DNA from: Sporodiniella umbellata
Taxonomy: Eukaryota; Mucoromycota; Mucoromycetes; Mucorales; Rhizopodaceae
NCBI GenBank assembly: GCA_025677835.1
Contig: JAIXMR010000080.1
Coordinates: 1 to 64,000, forward strand
Length of the DNA stretch: 64,000 nucleotides
Reading direction: 5' to 3'
The notes under the pieces were generated by a model. The model was not told the DNA's origin, did no database searches, and saw only the letters and a program-made list of their open reading frames with translations. Shown here in pieces: positions 18,975 to 28,640 of this stretch (the first letter of the stretch is position 1; every line of letters starts with the position of its first letter). The translations under genes were made by a program, and so were the position numbers.

Positions 18975-21865
18975 ATGACTAAAGATATCCGCTTTGATGG
19001 ACGTGTGGCGATTGTTACCGGTGCCGGTGGAGGTAAAGAGACGAAAAGAAAGGGACTGTACACTGACTTTGGTTAGGACTTGGTAAACAATACGCTCTCT
19101 TTTTCTCCAGTCGTGGTGCAAGCGTTGTCGTCAATGACCTCGGCGTTTCTCATACAGGCAGTGGCAGCAGCTCCAAGGCCGCTGATATCGTCGTAGACGA
19201 AATCATCAAGGCTGGCGGTCAAGCCGTGGCTAATTACAATTCGGTGGAAGATGGTGCCAAGATTGTAGAGACTGCCATGAAGGCCTTTGGACGTGTGGAC
19301 ATTGTCATTAACAATGCAGGCATTCTTCGTGACAAGTCATTTGCTCGCATGACAGACGCTGACTGGGATCTCATTCACGCTGTGCACGTCAAAGGTTCTT
19401 ATGCAGTCACACGGGCTGCCTGGCCTATCATGAAAAAACAAAAGTACGGCCGAATTATCATGACTGCCTCAGCTGCAGGTTTGTACGGTAACTTTGGTCA
19501 AGCCAACTACAGCGCTGGTAAGTGGCAATGATAAAAGAGAAAAGCGTCTCTTGCTCACTTTTCTTTAGCCAAACTTGCTCTGGCCAGTTTCAGCAACTCG
19601 TTAGCCAAAGAAGGTGCCAAAGATAACATTCATGCCAACACCATTGCCCCCATGGCCGCTTCTCGCATGTAACCAAATCATACTTTAAGACTTTATCGAT
19701 CACTGACCTTTTCCCCTTTATTATTTGTTAGGACCGAGACTGTGATGCCCCCAGAAGTGCTTGCTTCGCTTAAACCTGAATTTGTCACACCCGTGGTAGG
19801 TTATCTTTGCCATGAAGCGACAGAAGAAACCGGAGGTGTGTACGAAGCGGGCGGTGGGTTTGTTTCCAAATTGAGATGGGAACGATCCCCTGGTGCAGTG
19901 TTTAAGACAGACAGCAGCTTTGATCCTAGCGCAGTGGGCGCTAAATGGGGTGAGATTACCGATTTCGAACATACCAACGAATACCCTACCTCGGTCATGG
20001 ACACAGACTTTTTGGCTCTTCTGGAACGCGCCAAAGCTGCCCCTGCTAACCCCAAGGCAGATCCCCTACGTTTCGATGGCCAAGTGGCGATTGTGACCGG
20101 TGCCGGTGGCGGCTTGGGCAAGGCGTACGCTTTACTCCTGGCCAAACTGGGGGCCTCGGTGGTCGTCAACGATTTGGGAGGCTCAACCCACGGCCAAGGG
20201 GCCGATAACCGCGCAGCTGACGTGGTAGTGGAAGAAATCCGTCAGGCAGGCGGAAAGGCCGTAGCCAACTACGACTCGGTGGAAGAGGGAGACAAGGTGG
20301 TCGAAACCGCCCTCAAGGCCTTTGGTCGGATCGATATTCTTGTTAATAACGCCGGCATCTTGCGTGACAAGTCTTTTGCCCGTATGACCGATGCCGATTG
20401 GGATCTTGTCCACCGCGTGCACTTGCGTGGTACTTACAAAGTCATCAAGGCTGCCTGGCCTCACTTTGTCAAGCAATCGTACGGTCGTATCATCAATACT
20501 GCTTCGGCTGTGGGTCTCTACGGTAACTTTGGTCAGACCAACTACAGTGCCGCAAAGTTGGGCACCGTTGGCTTGACTCGCACCTTGGCCCTCGAAGGTC
20601 AACGCAAGAACATTCTCTGTAACGTCATTGCACCCAACGCTGGCACACGTATGACGGCCACTGTCATGCCACCTGAAATGGTCGAGGCCTTCAAGCCTGA
20701 GTATGTTGCTCCCCTGATAGCCTTCTTGGCCCACAGCAGTAACGAAGAGACAGGCGGTATCTTTGAGGTCGGCAGCGGTTGGATCGCCCAGGTCCGCTGG
20801 CAACGTACCGGCGGTGTCGGCTTCCCTTCTAACCGTGAACTCACCCCAGAACAGGTGGCGGAGGCTTGGGGTCGTATCACCGACTTTGAAGACGGCCGCA
20901 GCACACATCCCAACAGCACCCAAGATTCCTTCCAGGGATTTATGGAAAACTTTGGTAACGTCGCGGAAGAAGAAGACAAAGGCTTTAGTCTGGCCAAGGC
21001 TCAAGAAGCGGTCCACGAAACGCTCGAGTTCAGTTACGGTGAACGTGAAGCGATTCTCTATGCTTTGGGCGTAGGCTGCAAGCGTACCGATCTCCCGTTT
21101 GTTTACGAAAACAACCAAGACTTTGCTGTCCTGCCCACCTTTGGCGTGGTCCCCTCTTTCAGCGCCATGAACAGCGTGCCTTTCGGTGACTTTTTAGAGA
21201 ACTTTAACCCCATGATGCTCCTGCACGGAGAGCAGTTCTTATCACTCCACAAACCCATTCCTACCAGTGGCACGCTCCGATCCACCTCTCGCCTGATCGA
21301 GGTCTTGGACAAGGGCAAAGGCGCTTCTGTCGTGGTCGGCGTCACCACCGTAGATGAGACGGGCGAAGTCGTATTCGAAAACGAATTCACCCTCTTCATT
21401 CGTGGTAGTGGTGGCTTCAACGGACCCAAGAAAGGTCAAGACCGTGGCCCTGCTAGCGCTACCAACAAGATCCCCAACCGCGCACCCGATGCTGTCGTCA
21501 CCGAAAAGACCAGCGAAGATCAAGCTGCCCTTTACCGCTTAAGTGGTGACTATAACCCTCTACACATTGACCCTGAAATGTCGGCCATGGGTGGCTTCGA
21601 CGTCCCTATCCTTCACGGTCTTTGCTCCTTTGGTATCTCTGGAAAACATGTACTCAAGACCTTTGCCAATAACGATCCTTCCCACTTTAAAAATATCAAG
21701 GCGCGTTTTGCTAAGCATGTCTTCCCTGGCGAGACCTTGGAAACCTCCATGTGGAAAGAAGCCAACAAAATTATCTTTCAAACCCGTGTCGTTGAACGTG
21801 ATGTCATTGCTATCTCGAACGCAGCGGTTGAACTCTCCCCTTCTGCTCGTGAAAGCAAGTTATAA
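18975..21865 (+). CDS. FOX2: peroxisomal multifunctional enzyme type 2 (hydratase/3-hydroxyacyl-CoA dehydrogenase)
   Basis: Exons 18975-19032, 19077-19517, 19569-19668 and 19732-21865 give 910 residues in frame. Two short-chain dehydrogenase domains are in tandem (about 1-300 and 315-600), each with [20 protein letters not shown] and an N-Y-S-A-A-K catalytic site. A hot-dog (MaoC) 2-enoyl-CoA hydratase 2 domain follows, with [11 protein letters not shown] and [11 protein letters not shown]. The protein ends S-K-L, a canonical PTS1. It catalyses the second and third steps of peroxisomal beta-oxidation through the D-3-hydroxyacyl route. Codon third positions are strongly C/G biased, unlike the flanking genes, suggesting high expression. 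All three introns lie in the first SDR domain. Confidence 0.97.
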
Positions 21866-22084
21866 ACCAAGCCTTTCTTTTTTTTTCTCTCTCTCATTTT
21901 TTTTGTCATTAAAAAGACTTTTTGATCTCTCGTTTTTTTTTATTTATTTATTTATGCATACACACTGGATATGATTGGGTCTGAGAAAAATTCGATTTGA
22001 CCGGCCGCCTCTTTTTTTTTTTTTTTTTTATATATATTTCATCTTTCTTTCTTTTTTATTTATTTATTTATTATTGATCGACCT

Positions 22085-22580
22085 ATGGCAGCCATGAGCA
22101 AGTTAGATGATCAAAAAGAGTTACCGCAACCTCAGAATAGCAATCATCCAAGCACGACTGCTTTGAAAGATAAACTGTTGGTGAATTCAACCTATTTAGC
22201 AGCAGAGATTCCATCAAAACTAGGACATTTTGTACAGAACCTTTGGCAGTCTACAGGTTTAAAGAGTCATGAAACGATCTGGTTATTAGGTCAACCTTAT
22301 CGGATGGTGCCTGAAGGAGAGCTTGAACGAGCTTTGTTTGAAGCGCAAAAGGAACACCAAGAAGTCCCTTGGCCTGCGGATTTCTATGAGGATTTTACCT
22401 CCCGACTCTGGATGACCTACCGTCACCACTATCCACCCATTCGACCCTCCAGTCATCAGACCGATATCGGCTGGGGATGTATGCTTAGAAGTGGTCAGAG
22501 TCTTTTGGCAAATACCTTTTTACTTCATTTCTTAGGCAGAGGCAAGTAAGCGCCCTCTCTCTCTTTCTTTCTTTCTCCAA

Positions 22581-22611
<31 letters not shown>

Positions 22612-22692
22612 CGTAGACTGGCGAAGATCAGATACTCTTCAATGGAAAGAATATAGTCGAGTAAGATGAAAAGGAATTAGGGAGAGGGGGAA

Positions 22693-22724
<32 letters not shown>

Positions 22725-23666
22725 GAAAAGTAAGATAGCCCATTGGTTTTTAGATGAACTCTCACCACGGGCACCGTTTTCAATCCATCGTATTGCTCTG
22801 TTAGGAAAACAACTGGGCAAGAACATTGGTGAATGGTTTGGACCGAGTACGATTAGCCAAGTGATTCAGTAAGTAAAAAAAAAAAAAAAGTCTAGAGACA
22901 GGATAACTTATAGGGTGTAGGGCTTTAGTGTCTGATTATGCACCTGCTCAGCTCTCGGTGTATGTAGCGCCAGACGGTGTGATTTATCAAGAGGAGGTGA
23001 TCAAGATAGCGCACGGTCAAAAACCCACACTGTATTTCTCACAAGATCGAGAGGCCCAAGCGATTTACGATGCCCACCGTCTTCCCAGTGGCAAGTCACC
23101 GACCCAAGGCAGCTTCCAGCCTACCCTGATCCTGGTCGCTCTCCGACTCGGCATCGACTCACTCCACCCAAGCTACCATGCGGCTCTGAAAGCATGTTTT
23201 CGTATGCCTCACTGTGTCGGCATCGCAGGTGGAAGACCCAACTCGTCCCTTTACTTTATGGGCACCGTGGGTGAGGAAGATTTGATCTATCTCGATCCTC
23301 ATTACTCTCGACCTGCCCTAGAAACCAAAAGTCTGGCCGAGTACACTCCAGAAGACTTTGCAACCTATCATTGTCCCCTGCCTCGCAAAATCCCTCTCGC
23401 TCAGATCGATCCTTCTATGCTCATCGGCTTTTATTGTAGAAATCAACAGGCATTCGATGAGTTCTGTTGGACGATGACCAAGGTGGGATATAAAAAAAAT
23501 CATTATTCTTTTCTCACTCTCCACCCCCCCCCCCCCCATCTAGGTCTCGAAAGAAAATAGCGCCATCATCACCATTCAAACACAAGCGCCTGCTTACGAT
23601 GAAGACGTTCGTAGTGAAAACGATTTTGGTGTGCTGAGTGATGAACAAGACGAATTTGGTGAATAA
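22085..23666 (+). CDS. ATG4: autophagy cysteine protease ATG4 (peptidase C54)
   Basis: Exons 22085-22541, 22617-22660, 22735-22868, 22921-23482 and 23544-23666 give 439 residues in frame. The catalytic Cys132 lies in D-I-G-W-G-C-M-L-R-S-G; Asp337 and His339 lie in L-D-P-H after G-I-A-G-G-R-P-N-S-S. ATG4 processes and delipidates ATG8. The first intron starts GC (22542-22543, GCAAGT) and ends AG; only this GC donor yields the conserved L-G-R-D-W-R, while the nearby GT donor breaks the frame. The C-terminus holds an acidic F-G-V-L motif before the stop, in the same place as the LIR of mammalian ATG4B, so it probably binds ATG8. A T-tract precedes the start and two more sit in introns. Confidence 0.95.
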
Positions 23667-23723
23667 TAAAATAACCAAAAAAAAAAAAAAAAAAAAAAAA
23701 AAACATGGGTTGCATACACAATG

Positions 23724-24020
23724 TTATTCTTGTTTTAAGGATGGCTGAAAAGGTGGCAAGTTCAAATAGGTATCGAGTTGTTGTTTTTTGTCTTGCAAGA
23801 GGTCAAGCTCTTGTTGATACAGTCTTTCTTGTTCTTCTTTAGTATAGTGAAGACCCGGAAGTTCTTCCAATACTTGCTTGGCAAACATAATCCGATCTTC
23901 CAGTTGAGTCACAGCCTTTCCAATCCCATCTTGATTGCTGCCATTCAGCACAAGTTCAATAATCTGATGGAAATCTTGAATAAACGAAAAGTCCGTTTTT
24001 TTAAATTTGCAATCAGCCAT
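23724..24020 (-). CDS. MED9: Mediator complex subunit 9
   Basis: This single-exon gene encodes 98 residues. An N-terminal F-S-F-I-Q-D-F-H-Q-I-I segment and a central E-L-P-G-L-H-Y-T-K-E-E-Q motif match the MED9/Cse2 pattern (F-S-F-L-P-x-x-H and M-P-G-I-H-x-S-x-E-Q-Q). A C-terminal coiled coil rich in L, Q, E and K follows. MED9 sits in the Mediator middle module. I chose the ATG at 24018-24020 because the longer frame upstream reads through a T-run as polylysine or polyphenylalanine. It converges on ATG4, with 57 bp (a 31-nt A-run) between the stops. Confidence 0.8.
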   Translation of the reverse strand: MADCKFKKTDFSFIQDFHQIIELVLNGSNQDGIGKAVTQLEDRIMFAKQVLEELPGLHYTKEEQERLYQQELDLLQDKKQQLDTYLNLPPFQPSLKQE

Positions 24021-24387
24021 CACAAGCAAGAACAAAGAAAAAAAAAAAAAAAAAAAAAGTCTCACTTTGGGTAGAATTTTATTATGATTTTTGTTTTTAT
24101 TTTTTATTTTTCTTTTTTTTTTTTTTTTTTTTTTGGGTGCCAAAATCTATCCCCTCCCCCTTTTTGGCTTGATCCAGAATCGTCATTGTTTCATCAGTCA
24201 CTCAAAAAGGCTTCTGCCCAAAAACTACCCATCAGAAAAAAAAAAAAAAAAAAAAAAAAAAAACTGTCAATAAAAAGCTTTCTAGTCTGTGCGACAGGCC
24301 CGCGTCATCCAATGGCTTGGGAAAAGCCAAAGTGGAGCGACTTTTCTCGCCTATCCAACATGTAGAGCATAGAGCGAATGGATCTTC
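24021..24387. other. MED9 upstream region and 3' flank of next gene
   Basis: Contains an A-run at about 24039-24058, a T-run at about 24113-24134 and an A-run at about 24237-24262. No reliable coding sequence was seen. Confidence 0.4.
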
Positions 24388-24968
24388 TTAAACAAGATCT
24401 ACCCTTGAGTGTAGAATTAGATAAAGCAATACGATAAGCATGAGAACACAAAGGGTAATGGAGACAAGATCGATTGGAAACACTAGCTGTTGATGGATGT
24501 GAACAATGACTTTTATTTTCAAGGCGTCGTCCTTTTTGACTGCTTGTACTACTGTGATACGCCAAAGTCCATGCGTTTTCTGTGTGACAAGAGGAGTCTT
24601 GCTAACAAGTCAAAGAACGTCATGGTTGGCATAAGGAGAGAGTGAGAGAAACCACTTGGTTTCTAAAAAAAGATCGACACACCCATTGTACATGACATGA
24701 AAAATACCTTGTTCATTCCTCCCTTACTTTCTTTTTGGGAGATGAGCTGATATTTATGATTCTTAAAAAGAACAGTCAAGGGGAATTCACCCAAAAATGT
24801 AGATGTTTTTTTTAAATCCGTTGGCTCGCCTTGGATAATCTACCAATGTCGGTTTCCAAAATAGGATGTCCCTTGGTTGCCTTTTTGAGTTACAAGAAAA
24901 ACAAAAGAATGACTTCTTCATACGAGGGTAGATAGTAAAGAAGTTATTTTTTTTTTAAAGGCGTACAT
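24388..24968 (-). CDS. unresolved gene, probable C-terminal single-pass membrane protein
   Basis: An ATG at 24966-24968 opens 15 codons (M-Y-A-F-K-K-K-I-T-S) to a GT donor at 24923. Coding-like segments follow: one with K-T-S-T-F-L-G-E-F-P-L-T-V-L-F-K-N-H, one with W-F-L-S-L-S-P-Y-A-N-H-D, and one with G-L-W-R-I-T-V-V-Q that ends in a strong TM helix (L-V-S-I-T-L-C-V-L-M-L-I-V-L-L-Y) and a short tail before TAA 24388-24390. The last two lie in one frame with a single TGA, removable as a 21-nt GT-AG segment (24598-24618). A rival reading ends earlier, after a 45-nt intron. I cannot choose from sequence alone, and a decayed gene is also possible. No family is recognised. Confidence 0.35.
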
Positions 24969-25009
24969 CTGTCTAGGCAGAAAGAGAGAGTGTCTCAAGT
25001 ATGTTTTTA

Positions 25010-25012
<3 letters not shown>

Positions 25013-25049
<37 letters not shown>
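25013..25049. repeat. poly-T tract, 37 nt
   Basis: An uninterrupted T-run directly upstream of the minus-strand gene starting at 24968. Confidence 0.9.
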
Positions 25050-25050
<1 letters not shown>

Positions 25051-25365
25051 GTATCAACAAAAGAGGGCTAGTTTGGCTGTTACTGCTGTTATCTAGGTTG
25101 AGATTTAAAAAAGAAGTTGCCTTTTCTTAAAGATGCACTTTATAAAAGTGATTCACCGTAACTTGATTAGTCAACGCAAATGATGATAGAAAAGAGTCTA
25201 GCGTGTATAGAATGACAGCATTCAAAGTCGTAAATGGACTTTAAGCTTTGATTTGGGAATGAAATAATTTCATTTAAACACATCTGTAAAAGATATGAAT
25301 GACCTTAATTAGTTTGTGTACCCTTTCGCCTAGGTTCTATCAAACTGACATACCTTGTAAGGGGA

Positions 25366-25367
<2 letters not shown>

Positions 25368-25410
<43 letters not shown>
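25368..25410. repeat. (TG)n microsatellite
   Basis: About twenty TG units with one C interruption near the 3' end. Confidence 0.9.
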
Positions 25411-25412
<2 letters not shown>

Positions 25413-25563
25413 TTTCTGATTGGGATAATAGCCAAAAAGGATTCTTTTTGTAAAATTTAATTTAAAAAATGGGTTGCATATTCTACTTTACGCTTATTTC
25501 ACTATCAGGAGAGTATGTGTTGTTTCATTGTTCCCCTTGAAATATTCTGTACTACACCTATAC

Positions 25564-25571
<8 letters not shown>

Positions 25572-25600
<29 letters not shown>
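25572..25600. repeat. (CA)n-(TA)n microsatellite
   Basis: CA units pass into TA units about 100 bp before the next start codon. Confidence 0.85.
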
Positions 25601-25602
<2 letters not shown>

Positions 25603-25693
25603 CAGAGAAAAGACAACATAGCCATCAAGACATACCTTAAGAATCATTGCTCAAAATCTATCTTTTCTTTTTTCTTTATAACCTTTTATTTAA

Positions 25694-26035
25694 ATGACTT
25701 TAGACAAGCTTGAGAGTGACACAAGAAATTCAGTACCTCTTCCTGAAACTGCTTATACTCAATCATCTGACTCTATTTACAAACCGACTCGTCAATTATC
25801 TACCAATTCTCTATCGACGTTAGGTTTAGGGATTCACACATTTCATCCACGCATCAAATCTTCTATTATCTGGATAGACGATGAATATAAGGAACTCAAT
25901 ACCCTTAAAGAAGTTGTTCCCCAAGTCAAAAAATCTCAAATGTTTAGCCTCAAAGGCTTCTGTAATCTAGTCACCATCTGTTTCGTTCTTTCCCTCATCC
26001 TTTTCTTAATCATTTTTCCATTTATTAATAAATAA
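25694..26035 (+). CDS. small tail-anchored orphan protein
   Basis: A single exon of 113 residues begins at ATG 25694. The first 90 residues are polar with many S, T and P. The last 25 form one hydrophobic helix (V-T-I-C-F-V-L-S-L-I-L-F-L-I-I) followed by only a few residues, the arrangement of a tail-anchored protein. No family is recognised. The TAA is followed at once by 3'-flank sequence with T-runs, so the short C-terminus appears genuine. Confidence 0.55.
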   Translation: MTLDKLESDTRNSVPLPETAYTQSSDSIYKPTRQLSTNSLSTLGLGIHTFHPRIKSSIIWIDDEYKELNTLKEVVPQVKKSQMFSLKGFCNLVTICFVLSLILFLIIFPFINK

Positions 26036-26441
26036 ACTTTGCATCTTCGGCGGGCTTAGCCTTTTTTTTTTTTTCTATTGTAAAACTTCCCGCGATCTGC
26101 TTTGATCCTTAAACAAAAAAAAAAAAAAAAAAGGGCTTTAAACTAGTCTCTTTTTACTAGGATTGCTTTGTGGCGTGATTTCATAATGAAGACAAAAAAA
26201 AAAAAAAAAAATTAGTTTATTGTTTCAATAGTCTTTTTTTTTTTTTTTTTTTTTAGACTGTGATTTTCTCAGAATAGTGAAATGGCAGCAAAGTCCCGCT
26301 GGTGCAACTATCAATTTGATTCTCCTTAAAGCAAGGTTTTGAAGTGTTATATAAAAACCCAACTTATTGAGTCTTGTTCTTTTATTCTTTTTTTTTTTTT
26401 TTTTTTTTTATATATACTTTTTTTTCTCTCTTACAAAGAAG
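26036..26441. other. intergenic, homopolymer-rich
   Basis: A-runs at about 26115-26132 and 26193-26210 and T-runs at 26233-26254 and 26390-26409 alternate. A TATAAAAA-like string at 26350 and the last T-run precede the next ATG and may form its promoter. Confidence 0.4.
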
Positions 26442-26888
26442 ATGGACTGTGAATTTGATACAACAAGCGATATTCTTTTTCCAACCGATTTACCCAAGTT
26501 GTCTTCCCCTTTGGACAGCAAGGTGCCTGAGGCATACGATTGGGCCACACAAGATTTTATGTATAACTACACTATGCAGCCTTTTCTAGCCATTCAACCA
26601 CTCAGGCCAGTGTTTGAAGAGACCCAAGAAGAAAAACAAGTGGTCGACCAAATCAACCGCCAACTGATACGCGAGCCTACTGAACTCAACGATATGCTTC
26701 ACCATCTCTCTTTACTCGTTCAAGAAAAAATGAAGCCCTTGTCAGACATTGAAGACAACTTGAGTATCGCTGGCTCAGATCAAACACGCGTAGAAAAAGG
26801 CTCGAAACAACTGAAATCAAAAGCTTCCTTTATTCACAAATTCAAGTCTACGACTCGCAAAGTCTTTTCAAAACTACTCGTTATTTAA
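26442..26888 (+). CDS. hypothetical protein, 148 residues
   Basis: The ATG at 26442 follows a T-tract and TATATA string. The product is hydrophilic, with a predicted helical middle (E-E-K-Q-V-V-D-Q-I-N-R-Q-L) and a basic C-terminus (K-F-K-S-T-T-R-K-V-F-S-K-L). No domain is recognised. Codon use is C-rich at third positions like the neighbouring real genes, which favours a genuine gene over chance. Confidence 0.5.
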   Translation: MDCEFDTTSDILFPTDLPKLSSPLDSKVPEAYDWATQDFMYNYTMQPFLAIQPLRPVFEETQEEKQVVDQINRQLIREPTELNDMLHHLSLLVQEKMKPLSDIEDNLSIAGSDQTRVEKGSKQLKSKASFIHKFKSTTRKVFSKLLVI

Positions 26889-27176
26889 ACCATCCATACC
26901 CCTCAAGACATCACAAGGGCCGGTTCCTTTTCTTGTTTTTTTTTTTTTTTTTTTTTCTCTCTCTATCTTTTAGAACATTCAATAAAAAATCTTGCCTATA
27001 AACATACTGAGTTTTCCCCCCCCCCCCAAAAAAAAAAAAAAAGCATGTGGGTTTGCCCAAAGGAATACCTTAAAGAGTATTTTGGGTACTACATAAATAG
27101 TTGTATTCAACAGATGACTTTATGAAACACATATGAAAATCAACAATAGAAACACAATAGTCTATATTACACATTT
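26889..27176. other. convergent 3' flanks
   Basis: Holds a T-run at about 26937-26956 and a C-run followed by an A-run near 27017-27042. No gene seen. Confidence 0.4.
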
Positions 27177-27825
27177 TCATACCCTACGTTGTACTTTACC
27201 ACATGCGGATAGATGTTCACCACGATATTTAATCAGATAGTCACCGTTTTCTTTTGCAGTCACTGTTTTATTGACAGGACAACCCTAAAAAAAAAAGTGA
27301 GGAGGCAGAAACAAGAATAGGCTTGTTTACTTTGGTACTATTGGAACATTTATAATAGATACTTTTGTAGCCCGTCTTTTTCTGGACTGTGTTTCCATTA
27401 TTTTTCCAAAAGAAGCCGTCGTTGTAAGGAGAATCGCGCGTCTGTACGATTTTGGTGATTGCCTGCATCTCTCGTCTTCTTCGGCTTTTGAGCAACTGTG
27501 CCTGGGTCAAGTCTGCCATTGCTTTGTTCCCCTTGTTCTTTTTCCTTGGGGTAGGTTTTAGGCTGTGATTTATCTCAAGCCAAGTAGAGGGGTCATGGGT
27601 CATCATTCGATCCAACAGGATCAAATCGAGTTCCTTGGCTCTCATCCGGGCCTCTTCTCCTTTCCGTCTATCTTCTTGCACTTTGCTTTCCAGGATCAGC
27701 TTTAATAGTTCTGGCTCAGTTTGGTAATAGACAATCACATCCCGAAGGTCGCATATCGTTGGATCGTTCCATTCTTGCTGGAAATCAAATTCGGTTGGAA
27801 ACAAAACGGCCTCTTTTTCAATCAT
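27177..27825 (-). CDS. WRKY/GCM-like zinc-finger protein
   Basis: Two exons (27825-27331, 27284-27177) give 200 residues in frame. After an acidic helical N-terminus and a basic patch (P-R-K-K-N-K-G), residues 136-145 read D-G-F-F-W-K-N-N-G-N. Then come Y-Y-K-C (Cys160), G-C-P-V-N-K (Cys167), a hydrophobic strand, R-G-E-H (His189) and L-S-A-C (Cys193). This is the order of a WRKY-GCM1 superfamily domain: D-G-x-x-W-R-K-Y-G, then Y-Y-x-C, C-P-V-x-K, and an H-x-C/H ligand. The classical W-R-K-Y-G-Q-K heptad is replaced by W-K-N-N-G-N, so DNA specificity would differ from plant WRKY factors. The intron falls between the first two ligands. FLYWCH or a domesticated MULE-transposase zinc finger are alternatives within the same superfamily. 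Confidence 0.6.
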
Positions 27826-28167
27826 CTCTCTTAGAGCATACGTTCAATGAAAATTAGAGGCAAAACAATACAATAGTTAAAAATATTAAAAAATAAACTA
27901 TAGAAAAGAAAAAGAAGAGAGGGAAAAAAAAAAAAAAAAAGGGTATGAAATCACAGTGTGAAACGTAAACCAAAAACGGAGATAGACATCTGTTCTAGTC
28001 CATCCTTATATAAAAAATGACCTAGAAAAAAAAAAAAAAAAAAAAAAAGCAAGCTTAAGAACAGTTTCCATTCAAGTCTTTACTAGGATCATGACGACTG
28101 TGCCCACTTACACATCTCTCAGGACCGAATCGAAAACCTGTTTTCTATACACTTTGTTGAATCAATA

Positions 28168-28204
<37 letters not shown>

Positions 28205-28306
28205 CCAACCCATGTATCACATAGATGGTGTCATTCCCACCCACACCTTGCATTCAAAGTGTCATCCTGAAAAGTTAAAAGACGTCCACTGAATACAAAG
28301 AAAGCG
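27826..28306. other. upstream of the WRKY-like gene
   Basis: Contains an A-run at about 27927-27941, an A-run at 28025-28048 and a T-run at 28171-28202. No other gene is supported on either strand. Confidence 0.4.
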
Positions 28307-28476
28307 TCAGTCAATCACAGACAGATCGACCGTGGGCGTGACTTGGATGTGACGACCTTTTTGTCTGTCCTCCAAGAGAAAACAGCCACCAGGCTCAAGC
28401 ATCCACTCTAACAAACAGACAAGACAACAATTTGTTTACTTTTCTTTGGATCAATCGCTCTCTCTCTCTCTCTCTC
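28307..28476 (-). CDS. possible 3' exons of an unidentified gene
   Basis: Two segments, 28476-28440 and 28407-28307, join in frame across a 32-nt GT-AG intron and end at TGA 28307-28309. The last exon reads W-M-L-E-P-G-G-C-F-L-L-E-D-R-Q-K and then V-T-P-T-V-D-L-S-V-I-D, which looks like real protein. The first segment is a GA-repeat-encoded R/E run and no start codon was found upstream before the poly-A/poly-T block at 28527-28615. It may be an incomplete or chance model. Confidence 0.25.
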
Positions 28477-28582
28477 CTATAAAAAGGGAATGTAGGATTA
28501 TCCTTGGATTGTCTATTGCGCGGAAACCCAAAAAAAAAAAAAAAAAAAAAAAAAAAACTACCCTAGATTTTTGACCCCCTTT

Positions 28583-28614
<32 letters not shown>

Positions 28615-28640
28615 CGACATTTTTTTGAAATCCAAAGAAA

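Larger units (their letters stand above)
24969..25693. other. intergenic, simple-repeat rich
   Basis: Holds the longest homopolymer of the window (37 T, 25013-25049), a TG microsatellite (25368-25410) and a CA/TA microsatellite (25572-25600). No coding region is supported. Confidence 0.5.

Noticed and set aside
20183..21118. 311-codon minus-strand ORF within FOX2
   Set aside because: It is an antisense shadow produced by strong third-position C/G bias; FOX2 is clear on the plus strand.
24305..24565. 87-codon minus-strand serine/histidine-rich ORF
   Set aside because: The overlapping frame that ends in a TM helix has more protein-like composition; the serine-rich frame looks like its shadow.
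24830..24843. A 14-nt GT-AG segment that would also restore a frame in the unresolved membrane-protein gene
   Set aside because: A normal 99-nt intron (24825-24923) gives an open frame too, so such an extreme intron is not needed.
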